From contig BSBK01008850.1 in assembly GCA_027943335.1 (NCBI GenBank), forward strand, positions 124,001-188,000: a stretch of 64,000 nt of DNA, given 5' to 3'. A model generated the notes under the pieces. The model did no database searches. It was not told the DNA's origin and saw only the letters and a list, made by a program, of their open reading frames with translations. Below, in pieces: positions 33,084-44,800 of the stretch. This DNA comes from Chamaecyparis obtusa (lineage: Eukaryota; Streptophyta; Pinopsida; Cupressales; Cupressaceae). The translations under genes were made by a program, and so were the position numbers. Positions within the stretch are counted from its first letter, which is position 1. Every line of letters begins with the position of its first letter.

Positions 33084-34735
33084 TTGTGTAATTTCCACTT
33101 GAATGCATTGCTATTGAACCACATTAATGCTTTTTTCCTTCAACAAATGAGGACAGTCACTGTAAAGACAACATGATAATGTACACTCACTGTAAGGATA
33201 GTCACAAATGAGGAAATCTCAGAGTGATTATCCCTTGTGTAATTGCCGCTTGAATACATTGCTATTGAACCACATTAATGCTTTTTTCCTTCAACAAATG
33301 AGGACAGTCACTGTAAAGACAACATGATAATGTACACTCACTGTAAGGATAGTCACAAATGAGGAAATCTCAGAGTGACTATCCCTTGTGTAATTTCCGC
33401 TTGAATACATTGCTAATGAACCACATTAATGCTTTTTTCCTTCAACAAATGAGGACAGTCACTATAAAGACAACATGATAATGTACACTCACTGTAAGGA
33501 TAGTCACAAATGAGGACATCTCACAGTGACTGTCCCTTGTGTAATTGCCACTTGAATGTATTGCTATTCAGCCACATTAATGCTTTTCTTCTTCAACAAA
33601 TGAGGATAGTCACTCTAAAGACAACATGATAATGTACACGGGCTGTAAGTGTACATTATCATGTTGTCTTTACAGTGACTGTCCTCCTTCAAGTGGCAAT
33701 TACACAAGGGACAGTCACTGTAAAGGCAACATGATAATGTAGAGAAACGTTGTCGTTTGTATTTTCAACAGTGCCGAGAGAGATTCCCTCCGCGAAATCA
33801 CAGCTACAATTTCTGAGTACGTTGGGTTTATTTTTCTTTTGTCATTATTATGTAATCTGGTATTCAGCTGTTACAGAGCTAAAATACCCAGAAATGAGGA
33901 CATATCTGTGTTGAATTTATTGTTAGCGGCTTTGGTTATTTAGAAGTTTAATTTTATTTGTTCATCTTTCAAGCACAAACGTTTTGTGGACCGTAACATC
34001 TTCATTGTTTCGGGTATGCAATGAAACAACCCTAACTTGCAACTACCTTCACGGTACTTGTGTACATTATCATGTTGTCTTTACAGTGACTGTCCTCATT
34101 CAAGTGGCAATTACACAAGGGACAGTCATTGTGAGATGTCCTCATTTGTGACAAGGACAGCCACACATGAGGACATCTCACAGTGACTGTCCCTTGTGTA
34201 ATTGCCATTTGAATGTATTGCTATTCAACCACATTTATGGGCCCGTTTGGACCACAGCACATAGTAGCATCTACAGAGAAGAATATCCTAGGTGTAACAA
34301 GTTGTAAGAATATACCAACAGTTCTAAGAAGTTCCCTAGCACATAGTAGCATCTACAGAGAAGAATATACAACATGAGGGCAGCCACTGTAAAGACAACA
34401 TGATAATGTACACTCATTATATGTGTGCATTATCATGTTGTCTTTACAGTGACTGTCCTCATTCAAGTGGAAATTACACAAGGGACAGTCACTGTGAGAT
34501 GTCCTCATTTGTGACAAGGACAGTCACACATGAGGACATCTCACAGTGACTGTCCCTTGTGTAATTGACACTTGAATGTATTTCTATTCAACCACATTTA
34601 TGGGCCCGTTTGGACCGCGGCACATAGTACCATCTACAGAGAAGAATATCCCAGGTGTAACAAGTTGTAAGAATATACCAACAGTTCTAAGAAGTTCCCT
34701 AGCACATAGTAGCATCTACAGAGAAGAATATGGGT
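33084..34735. repeat. Palindromic repeat array, left block 2
   Basis: Several tandem and inverted copies of the family seen in block 1 (three consecutive ~145-bp units at about 33085-33530). There is also a GAGAGATTCCCTCCGCGAAATC unit at 33770-33800 and modules starting GGGCCCGTTTGGACC (34240, 34602) that contain AGCATCTACAGAGAAGAATA. A clear hairpin covers 34481-34566. Confidence 0.85.
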
Positions 34736-35184
34736 CAACGAGGTTGACTTCAAAGCCATGCAATCTAATGGTAATAGTAATATCATAATTTGACATACTA
34801 TCAGAAATACTTCCTAAATAGACTATTCAATCTTATAAGAGATGGATTCATGAGAACTATTATTTATGAAATATGAGTCAATGACTTTAATTAAAAAAAT
34901 TACACAATCTAATTCTTGTAAAAATATCAAAATTTGACACATTGAAAATACCTTCCAAAAGTATCGTTAATTGATTAATATGAATCACTACTCATGAAAT
35001 ATAATTTTATAAACCTAATCTAAAAACTACACAATAAAAATCTTAATAGCAATATTGTAAGAAACTATTCCCAAAAGAAAGCCTAACAAAATTTGATGAA
35101 AATAATTTTTGTTTCACTCAACTTTGACATTCACAACTTCCTCTTTTATTATAATAAGAAAAAAAATGTCTTTTTAGATATACC
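34736..35184. other. A+T-rich spacer in CACTA
   Basis: No repeats or coding recognised; it is probably intron sequence of the captured exon at 35191-35392. Confidence 0.35.
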
Positions 35185-35190
35185 TCATGA

Positions 35191-35392
35191 ACCATACTCG
35201 AATAATCTATCATTTTTCTTCTCAAAAACATATTTGCAGAGCCTGCTTCTTTTACTTGTTTGTACTTTTATCTCTCTGATGGAAAGGGTTCCTTCAGGAC
35301 ACATTTTTCCAAGTTCACTGCTTGAGATATTTGAGGAGGGTTCCCCTGCTTGAGTATCCATGCAACCCATATTCGAGTAGTTCTACAATTGC
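35191..35392 (-). pseudogene. Captured exon-like fragment
   Basis: On the minus strand an acceptor-like TTGTAG (35393 side) is followed by NYSNMGCMDTQAGEPSSNIS, then SELGKMCPEGTLSIREIKVQ and TSKRSRLCKYVFEKK, ending in a stop/donor at about 35185-35191 (TGAG|GTATAT). Ser-rich and basic; gene not recognised. The preserved splice-like borders argue for genomic capture of a host exon. Confidence 0.45.
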
Positions 35393-35789
35393 ACAGTCTA
35401 AATTAATAATACTGACAATTGAATGACGAATGATGATACATAGAATTGATATAAACTAATCCTAAAAACACTAAAACATTATTAATATATTTATATTTCA
35501 TAAATAAAATTGATATAAAAGATCTGGAAAGATACATTAAAAAATAGAAAAACAGTAATTTATAATAGAAGGAAACTTAAATTGCTATTTAAAAAAAAAA
35601 CAAGAGTCTTAAATCTTATCATTTTGTTTCATTATCATCCATAAGTACACACCTCTAGCATAATAATTATATTTTACCACCCATAAAATGAAAAAAAGAT
35701 TTTCACAAGAGAAATTGAAGCTAGATTATAAAAATGAACCATCTTATTGGAAACTGGAACTGTTATCATACCCAAAAGGACTACAAAAT
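35393..35789. other. A+T-rich spacer in CACTA
   Basis: No feature recognised. Confidence 0.35.
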
Positions 35790-35955
35790 TTCACCTTATC
35801 ATACCCAGATTGTTGCTTTGCCTGGCGGAGGGAAATTTGATCAGTAAAATTGACACAGAGTATGTTGTCTCCATTGTCATGCTGGATAACAAAACACCAA
35901 CTTTAATGGGCATGTACTGTCCCTTGTGTAATTGCCACTTGAATGCATTGCTATT
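35790..35955 (-). pseudogene. Captured exon-like fragment, copy 2, joined to palindromic repeat
   Basis: Near-identical to 32948-33110, including the junction with the repeat (TGTACTGTCCCTTGTGTAAT). It ends at CTATT (35951-35955), the left target duplication of the next LTR. Confidence 0.5.
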
Positions 35956-37677
35956 TGATGCAGGGGCATCCCTAATGCAAGCCAAAGACACCATGATTGA
36001 AGGAAGTTGCCATGAAGCCAAGGAGTCAAATCCTATCAATTGGAACATAAGATTTTCACCTTGGAGCTTTGAAGGATTGACTGGTGAAAGGTCCTTTTGA
36101 TTGACAAATCAGAGTCTTTTTGAATGACAAATCAGAGTCTTTTTGAATGACAATAAATTAGAATAGGAGTTTTAGATGTTTTCTTGGTTTGTAATAAATA
36201 TTAAGGATTGATTTTATCTCCTTATAAACATCCACTTGTTGGACACAAGACCCCTTGGTGACTTATAAACCTTGGGCATCTTTTGAGTCCTTGGATGAAA
36301 TGAGCATAGTAAGTGTTTATTAGGTGTCTTTTAGATGTTGTTAAGAAGTTTGAAGGTCCAAAATAACTTTAATAAGGTTCCTAAAGTTTCACAACGCATT
36401 TTTAACCTTCTCGGCAAAGTTGTTTCCAAAGTTGTAATGCAACTTTAAAAGTTGCTTAGCAAAGTTGACATTTGTTGGATAAACTATTCTAACCACCTAG
36501 ATGGTTGAACCAACATTTGGAGAGCCTATTTTAGGCTTCAAATGGTCGAAGACAGACAGAGAACCAGTATTGTAATCATTTTGCTTTCATAAAAAATAAA
36601 AATAACCCTGTTTTAGTGCATTTCTGGTGGAAAACGAACTCTGTACGGCTGTACGGATGGTGGTTGGATGATAAAATTTTCCTGGAAGTTGTAATAGTGA
36701 CATCTGATGCTTTGGAAGTTGGTTTGATTGATTCTCTTTGTTTTATATCTAAGTTATTTCAAATTTTTTGTGCATTGTTTACAAACCCTCATTTTCAGGG
36801 TTTGACTAATGTAAAGACCTTAACTCACGTTTCAACCATTGGAATTCCTTCTTCCTTGGTGGAATGAGAGTTAAGGATGTATATTTGTATATTCTAAAAG
36901 CCCTGAGGCAGGGGGTTGCATCTGCATTTGTTGAGAGCAAGCCCTAGATCAAAAACTACCATGTTTTTGGATGGGAAGATGGTAATCAGAATAAAATCAG
37001 AAGCTTGCATCGTATTGAGGACTTGAAAACTTGTGCATTCTTGTTTATCTGGATCAGGAGAACACTCCAAAACTCTGATCTTGGTTTCATACACCCATTT
37101 TCAATGCTTTGTTTTGGAACCCACACCTAAAAGCATGCATTAGGTCTGCGGACTCAATGAAGACATTGATATGCTGGAGTGGAGTCAGGGTCTGGGATGA
37201 GTTGGTGGTCTGTTAGAAATCCAAAAAGGGTACTCAGAAAACATATAACTTCTTAGAGTCCTTTGGCAAGTTGCAGAGTTATGGCTGCAGAGCAGGTTTG
37301 GGAGACCTACTAGGGTCACTAGGTCAGTTTGTTATTTTGATGTCTTGGGTTGTTTAGATCACAAGCAATGCATGATTCTTGTTATTTAGATGATATCTAA
37401 GGGGTTTCTAAGTTTTGCTGCAGGAAGTAAGATCTAGAACCTTAAAAGTCTCTTTTGATAGAAAATCAGGGAACTTGTCCCTAAAAGGAAATTTGTTATT
37501 GAATAAGATTGAGTCCATAAGTTGTTGTGTGATCCTTGAAACCTTCAAATTCATTACTTTGCAGAGTTTAAACATTAACCTATAGAAATCAGAGCCTAAT
37601 TGATTGGTTGAGTCATTTTGGTGTCTTGAAGTGGGTTGGGACATAGATCCAAGTTTCTTGCTGACTACTCTGCATCA
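35956..37677. mobile_element. Solo LTR nested in CACTA (TSD CTATT)
   Basis: Begins TGATGCAGGGGCATCC and ends CTACTCTGCATCA, with inverted ends TGATGCAG/CTGCATCA. It is flanked by identical CTATT at 35951-35955 and 37678-37682. Removing it restores the palindromic repeat (GCATTGCTATTGAACCAC). A second, partial copy in the opposite orientation lies at 40246-41297. No coding domains inside. Confidence 0.92.
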
Positions 37678-37682
37678 CTATT

Positions 37683-38765
37683 GAACCACATTAATGCTTT
37701 TTTCCTTCAACAAATGAGGATAGTCACTGTAAAGACAACATGATAATGTACACTCACTGTAAGGATAGTCACAAATGAGGAAATCTCAGAGTGATTATCC
37801 CTTGTGTAATTGCCGCTGGAATACATTGCTATTGAACCACATTAATGCTTTTTTCCTTCAAGTGGCAATTACACAAGGGACAGTCATTGTGAGATGTCCT
37901 CTTTTGTGACAAGGACAGTCACACATGAGGACATCTCACAATGACTGTCCCTTGTGTAATTGCCACTTGAATGTATTGCTATTCAACCACATTTATGGGC
38001 CTGTTTGGACCACGACACACAATAGCATCTACAGAGAAGAATATCCCAGGTGTAACAAGTTGTAAGAATATACCAACAGTTCTAAGAAGTTCCCTAGCAC
38101 ATAGTAGCATCTACAGAGAAGAATATACAACATGAGGGCAGCCACTGTAAAGACAACATGATAATGTACACTCATTGTATGTGTACATTATCATGTTGTC
38201 TTTACAGTGACTGTCCTCATTCAAGTGGCAATTACAGAAGGGACAGTCATTGTGAGATGTACTCATTTGTGACAAGGATAGTCACACATGAGGACATCTC
38301 ACAGTGATCGATTGTCCCTTGTGTAATTGCCACTTGAATGTATTGCTATTGAACCACATTAATGCTTTTCTTCTTCAACAAATGAGGACAGTCACTCTAA
38401 AGACAACATGATAATGTACACTCACTGTAAGACAGTCACAAATGAGGACATCTCACAGTGACTGTCCCTTGTGTGATTGCCACTTGAATGTATTGCTATT
38501 CAGCCACATTAATGCTTTTCTTCTTCAACAAATGAGGATAGTCACTCTAAAGACAACATGATAATGTACATTCACTGTAAGTGTACATTATCATGTTGTC
38601 TTTACAGTGACTGTCCTCCTTCAAGTGGCAATTACACAAGGGATTTGTGTTTTCATTTGTGTTTTCAACAGCGCCGTAACCCTCCGCGAAATCACATCGG
38701 GATATAAGGGCAAAACAAACAAGAACGTTGTCATTTGTATTTTCAACAGCGCCGAGAGAGATAAA
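37683..38765. repeat. Palindromic repeat array, left block 3
   Basis: Same modules as blocks 1-2, including hairpins around 37870-37970 and 38140-38250, a TTTGGACCACGACACACA module at 38006, and two units with CGTAACCCTCCGCGAAATCA and GCGCCGAGAGAG at the end. Confidence 0.85.
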
Positions 38766-38836
38766 CAAACTTAAAACTCAGACTTAAGAAAGATGAAGGC
38801 AATGCTTCAAAAGGCCGATGCCCTAAACACGGGAAA

Positions 38837-38938
38837 ACACAATACCACCATTAAACGATGCCCTAGTCACCGTATCAATGCTGCCAGCTCCATACCAGTA
38901 TGCTGACTGCTCACTTTCATCGTGTGATAAAGGTAACT
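38837..38938 (-). pseudogene. Captured exon-like fragment
   Basis: The minus strand reads LPLSHDESEQSAYWYGAGSI followed by DTVTRASFNGGIVFSRV and a stop. The surroundings are repeat-derived. I do not recognise the family. Confidence 0.35.
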
Positions 38939-39066
38939 TCATTAATCATACTTGAAATGGCAGCATACGAACTAAAGCTGATGAACATTTATAAACTAAA
39001 AGTTTAAAACTACAGATTACAAATGTAGTAGTTTCATACGAAAAGAACTTGATGTCTGAAATTTAC

Positions 39067-39236
39067 CATTAGAAGTATCCAAATGAATACCACAGTACTG
39101 TTGAACTTGGAGAATCGGAGATGATCTACACAGCAAGGTTCAACAGCTGTAAGGACTGTTACACCATCTTTAGCATTTGAATACATTTTCTCCTTGGCTT
39201 CTGGTGGATCCTCAAAGACCCCCAATGACGTTTTCC
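39067..39236 (-). pseudogene. Captured exon-like fragment with splice borders
   Basis: A 170-base segment bounded by an acceptor-like AATTGTAG and donor-like ATG|GTAAAT reads GKTSLGVFEDPPEAKEKMYS, then NAKDGVTVLTAVEPCCVDHL and RFSKFNSTVVFIWILLM. It looks like a genuine plant exon, unidentified. Confidence 0.5.
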
Positions 39237-39299
39237 CTACAATTATCAATTGTTTGTCAGTATGAGATATTAATAAATAAACATTAATCACAATATTAG

Positions 39300-39539
39300 G
39301 CAAACAATGTTCTTGATGTCTGAATCTAAATCACAGAAAGCTCTAATAAAGCAGTTCTCAGTTTCACATTAAACTAAGTTTCAATTTCAAATGGTTATAA
39401 TAATTTTTGCAAGTTATAAGTAGCTGGTTACAGTATATGACATAAAAAGAAAAAAAATCATTTCTATTCTTTTCTTCTTTTTCTCTTTCAATGAAGCTTT
39501 TGCACCACACAAATGCATACCAAGAATTTCTCAGGAGGT
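39300..39539. other. A+T-rich spacer in CACTA
   Basis: No feature recognised. Confidence 0.35.
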
Positions 39540-40015
39540 TTCAAGACCATTGCATACCAAACTTCTTCTCTGTAGATGCTACTGTGTGTCGTGGTCCAAA
39601 CGGGCCCATAAATGTGGTTGAATAACAATACATTCAAGTGGAAATTACACAAGGGACAGTGACACTGAGATGTCCTCATGTGTGACTGTCCTTGTCACAA
39701 ATGAGGACATCTCACAGTGACTGTCCCTTGTGTAATTGCCACTTGAATGAGGACAGTCACTGTAAAGACAACATGATAATGTACACATACAATGAGTGTA
39801 CATTATCATGTTGTCTTTACAGTGACTGCCCTCATGTTGTATATTCTTCTCTGTAGATGCTACTGTGTGCTAGGGAACTTCTTAGAACTATTGGTATATT
39901 CTTAGAGCTTGTTACACCTGGGATATTCTTCTCTGTAGATGCTACTGTGTGTCGTGGTCCAAACGGGCCCATAAATGTGGTTGAATAGCAATACATTCAA
40001 GTGGCAATTACATAT
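39540..40015. repeat. Palindromic repeat array, left block 4 (inverted modules)
   Basis: Reverse-orientation copies of the GGGCCCGTTTGG modules (39590-39612 and 39958-39972) flank a hairpin of the ACAGTCACTGTGAGATG family. Confidence 0.8.
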
Positions 40016-40245
40016 ATTATAATGTATCTGTCTAGTCCTCATGACTGCTCATAACAGTACAAGTGATTTTTTTTGGGAGTGGGGAAAGGTTCGAAACTTT
40101 CACCTGTATGAAGAATCCTTTCTACCTAACACAAAAATGCACCCCATAAAACATCTGATTGGTTTGAGTATCTTTGAACTATTTGGGTCTATTGACAACA
40201 CTAGACCAGTGTATACAGAATGACAAATTTCATGCAAGACAATGT

Positions 40246-41297
40246 GATGCAGAGTGGTCAGCAAGAAACTTGGTCTTAAGCCCCAACCCACTTCAAGACA
40301 CCAAAATGTTACACCTAAGCAATTTAGCCTCTGATTCTATCAGACAAGTTTAAAATCTCTGTACTAGAGGGACTTCAAAGGTTTCAAGATACTTCTAACA
40401 CCTTATTGACTCAATCCCAACCAAGACCAAATTTCCTTTTAGGGACAAGTTCCCTGATTTTCTACCAAAAGAGACTTTATTGATCCTAGGCTTTGCCAAC
40501 CCAATCAAACATTTGAAAACTCTTAAGATTCCCTAAAACATGCAGAATCATGCATTGGTTGTGTTCCAAACAACCCAAGACATCAAAATCACAAATAGAC
40601 CTAGTGACTCTAGTAGGTCTCCAAAACCTGTTCTGCAGCAATAACTCTTCAATTTGACAAAGGACCTTATGAACTTATATGTTTTTTGAGTACCCTTTTT
40701 GATGTTCTAACAATCCTCCAACTCCCAGACCCTGACTCCACTCCAGCATATCAATGTCCTTATTGAGTCCGCAGACCTAATGCATGCCTTTGGGTGTGGG
40801 TTCCAAAACAATGCATTGAAAATGGGTGCATGAAACCAAGATCAGAGTTTGAAGATGTCCACCATGCTCTAAAGATCTAGATTCAAGAAGGTTTGAGGTC
40901 CTTTACTTGCCGCTACCCTCTGATCTTGCATAATCCATCAACTCCTAGTCAAGAACATTGAGATTCTTGACCTAGGGCTTGCTCTCGAAATTCTCTGGCT
41001 TAGTATCCTGTTCCAAAGCTTTTAAAATATGAAAATAAACCCCCTTAACTTGCATTTTACAAAGAACAGAGGATATCCTATGGTTTATTTGCAAGTTAAG
41101 GACATTTGAATGCAATAACCCAAAAAATGAGGGTTTGACAGAACAACAGATAAGAAAAAGGAATAACTTTGATATAAGGTGTCTTGAATCTACCAAATAA
41201 ACTCTCAAAGCATAAGATATAAATACTCTAACTTCCACACTGGTCTGCCCTCCCTTTCACATCCGTACACTGTACAGTGCTTGAAGGAAATGCACAG
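40246..41297. mobile_element. Partial inverted copy of the 35956-37677 LTR
   Basis: TGATGCAGAGTGGTCAGCAA onward is the reverse complement of the right part of the LTR at 35956-37677, for example CCCAACCCACTTCAAGACAC is shared. Matching continues to about 41297 and the outer ~650 bp are missing. It is followed on the same strand by a gag fragment, suggesting a truncated 5' end of the same retrotransposon family. Confidence 0.8.
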
Positions 41298-41502
41298 AAA
41301 AGGCTCTGAAATAGTGGCTCTATCTGACAGAGAGTCCATGCTAGGCTTCATGACTAACCTAGAGCACATTCCTTGTTATGGAGGAAGTTTGAATGGTGAA
41401 GAACTTATGGAATGGATAGAGGACCTAGATAACCATTTTGACTACAAGTATCTTGTTAATAACCATTTTGACTACAAGTATCTTATGGATAGAGGACCTT
41501 GA
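41281..41502 (+). pseudogene. Ty3/gypsy gag fragment
   Basis: 73 codons ending in CYGGSLNGEELMEWIEDLDNHF, which matches the start of the gypsy capsid domain (Y-G-x-L-x-x-E-E-L-x-x-W-I). A 30-bp tandem duplication repeats NHFDYKYL. Truncated immediately after. Confidence 0.65.
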
Positions 41503-41514
41503 TAACCATTTTGA

Positions 41515-41628
41515 CTCATTTAGTATCTTATTGAGCTTCACTTTGTTTCGAGAATATAGTTTAATATTCTCTACTAAATAGGGCCAACCACGTGAAGGTG
41601 GAAGCTCATTTGGCCCCACCCCCCTCCC
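41515..41628. repeat. Dispersed repeat, inverted copy of 18917-19010
   Basis: Reverse complement of the repeat downstream of NOG1: TTGAGCTTCACTTTGTTTCG, then GGGCCAACCACGTGAAGGTG and GAAGCTCATTTGGCCCC. Confidence 0.75.
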
Positions 41629-41868
41629 CCTAACATCACTCTACATTCCCCGTTAACATCTAACATTCATTCATTCTTTCAATTATTAATAAAATGTAAT
41701 ATTCAATCAATATCACATGATAACATTCATTAACACATTAGATTCGTTAACACGCAACATTCATCAATATGAAAATAAACACATAATTCATGAACATTCA
41801 TTAGCACATAATTAAATTCATTGAGACATAAAATTTAGTCATTATCAATTAAGGTATTTAGATGACAA
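41629..41868. other. 3' flank of the SET-TNPA gene
   Basis: A+T-rich stretch with several ACATTCATTAACACA-like words; presumably the 3' untranslated region and terminator area. Confidence 0.35.
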
Positions 41869-44800
41869 TCATTTCTTTTTTCTCTTTCTAATTTTTTTTT
41901 CTATGTAAGCTCTAAGAGGAGCATCAGTGTTATCATCAATACCCCCCTCATCAGTTGTTTTGTTCTCTGTTCTTGATGATCTCAAATTCCTATGCTGCTG
42001 CAAAGGGGGGTCCTCTACAATAACAAATAAAAGAGTTAAATTTAAAATATTTAATTATAATTGTTACAAGTATTTAATTATTTTAAAGAACATAACTGTG
42101 GCGCTCTTTAATTACCTGATCTGGCCACATCATTTTGTCTAGACTCAACCTCAACATGCTCATGAGCACCGACCCCTCGATCCTCTACAATTGCTATACA
42201 AAATGTTACATTAATCCAAACACCAATTGTAATTACATATAAAAATTTTAATAGCAAATGTATACCTCCACCACTAGGATGCACATCATGCGAACCTTCA
42301 TTATGCATAGATTGTGTAGAAGGATTGTCAAGCTGCATTCCAATATCCTACACATTGTTATCATTGCTTTCTTAAAACAGATATACTCACTTTATATTAG
42401 AACTTAACATCAAATAGACTAATTGGTAAAGTATTCAATTTGAAATAAATTTCATTTAGCTTATTTACCTGTGGCTCAGATGCATCATTATTTGAACCTT
42501 GCACACTGATTTCAGCTCGTAGCCATTCAGCCACGGCTCTATAGCCTTGTTGGAAGCCAATTCTCTTGTCCTCTTCTGTGAGGCATCTATTGAACTCTGA
42601 CCCCTACATTTTTGCTTGGTATGGTGAATTTTACTTGCATTGTTTGATCAAAAAAAATTTCCTTGCAATATATAAAAAAATTGATACAAGTTTTCATTTA
42701 CTAATACTTACAACTCATGCTTGAAGTTTGGAAAAACCACCAGAGCCGAGCTTGTGTGTCCCGTGCTTTTCTAATCTTGCCTTTGTTGCCTTTGATGTGT
42801 CAAGCAATCTATGAAAAGTTTGAAATATGTTAGAGACCAGTACAAGAAAAATTTAGAGGTTAATTAGTACATAATTACAGGAAAAATTTAGAGGTTAATT
42901 AGTACATAATTACATTCTCAAAAGTATCACATACCTTGCTCTACTCTCTACTGGCGTAATTCCTTTTTTCATGTCGACTTTATACTTTCGATCCAAAATC
43001 AAAGCCTGCCACTCAGCCTCAAGAACACAGGGCGGACGCTCGTGCCTTGGGTTAACCTCTAAATATTTCCTGTACTGGTCCCTAATATACTTCAAACATA
43101 AACCAACTTTTTCAAGGAGCTTGTTTCTCTCGAATGCACGAGGTCCAAAAAGCTGGGTCATACTATGTACAAGATCATCCTTCAACTTTTTATCTTGGTT
43201 ATTCCACCTTTTAAGTAAAAAAAAACATGTTAGACTCATAAATGAAGAGAAGCTACCTTTAATATAGTTCAAGAAATTGATGAAAAGGAAAACTATTCTA
43301 GCAATGATATGAAATCAAAATAGTGGTTTGGGGTTTTAGTTAGGATATGATGTTCCACCATGTACGTAGGGTGGGCCTGAATATCCGCAAACACTCGTCA
43401 CCAAGTTTTCGCCAAAAAATATCATTCCCTACAAAATAATCATGGGATCATTAGTCGATGAAGAGTGATAAAAAACTAAATTACTATTATATCACTATAG
43501 AATAATAATAACTTTAAAGTACCTGGAAATTTGGCTACTTTTAAGGGAATGCCTTCATCGTCGCTGATGATCAATACGCAATCCTTCACCGTTCCCGTAC
43601 TAGGAACACGGGAACATCCAGGAAATGATGTTGCATCTCCTATTGCAAAAAATGAAAACCATTATCAAATGCCTCCAAGAAATAATACTTCAAGGGAAAT
43701 AAATTGGTGCAGAGCACCCATGGCACAAACACAATCAAGGGATCTACATCGTAAACACATAACACTTAAACACATAACAAAAGAGAGAAAAAGAGGGATT
43801 TGTGTACCAGTAGATGGTGCAATAGTTGGTGCATTTAGGCTGTGTGTTGTTGACATGGCAGTCGGCAAGACATTTGTGGCTGTCCTGGATGGAGGCGGCG
43901 TTGTCATATCATCATGGAAAGGAGCTGAAGAATAAAATTGTTAGAGCATGCATAAATATAGAACGCGTGGACTAGCATGGACAAGATTGTTAGAGCATTA
44001 AAAAAAAATATTGTTCGAGCATGTATTGTCAATGATTATGATCATTCCTATATATATTCAGTGGAAAACACAAGTGGGGAATGGAACATGTGATGTACCT
44101 GAACCACTTGCAATACCGGCCTCATCATGGGAATGGGTTTCAAAATTACGCAAATAACTCTGTAAAGACAATGCATCCATATTTTAATTAATGTCAAAAA
44201 AGAGCATAACATAAAAACCATTATTGAACTCTTGTAATAATTAAAAATTTCATTAATACTTACTTTAAAGTTTTCAGAAGTGCGCAACAACTCAGCTGCC
44301 CTGTCTTTTATTTCCTGAGTCTGAGGATGTATGGATACCAAACGTAGAAGTTCTTTCCCAATTTTCTTTAGCAGCTTTTTAATGGAACCGATAGGGTCAT
44401 CGGTCTCTGCTAAATCAATAAAAAAAGGGTCCACAAGGGGGGACTCCTGAGGGACTGCAGGTTGCTTTCCCTCTCTCCGACCACCGGCCCTCTGTGACAA
44501 CAATAGTATTAGTATTATCAAAATTACTCCAAAACAATGAAGAAAATAACATTAAAAAAAATAACATTTTGCTTCTATCTAGTTTGCACAATTACAATGA
44601 GTTTTACCTGCTCATGTGTAGATGAGCTAGGAATATCGTCACCATCACCTTCAGGCGGTTGCTCCATATTGTGCCCCTGTGTCAAAGATCAAGTATAAAA
44701 ATGTTAGCCAAAAATTTAATAACTAAATGGTATGTTGGAGTCATTGATTAGAAGTTGGTTTAATAGTATGTACCACCCCCATGATAGTAGCCTCGTTTGT

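Noticed and set aside
43531..43935. 134-codon plus-strand open frame
   Set aside because: Antisense across two exons and an intron of the SET-TNPA gene.
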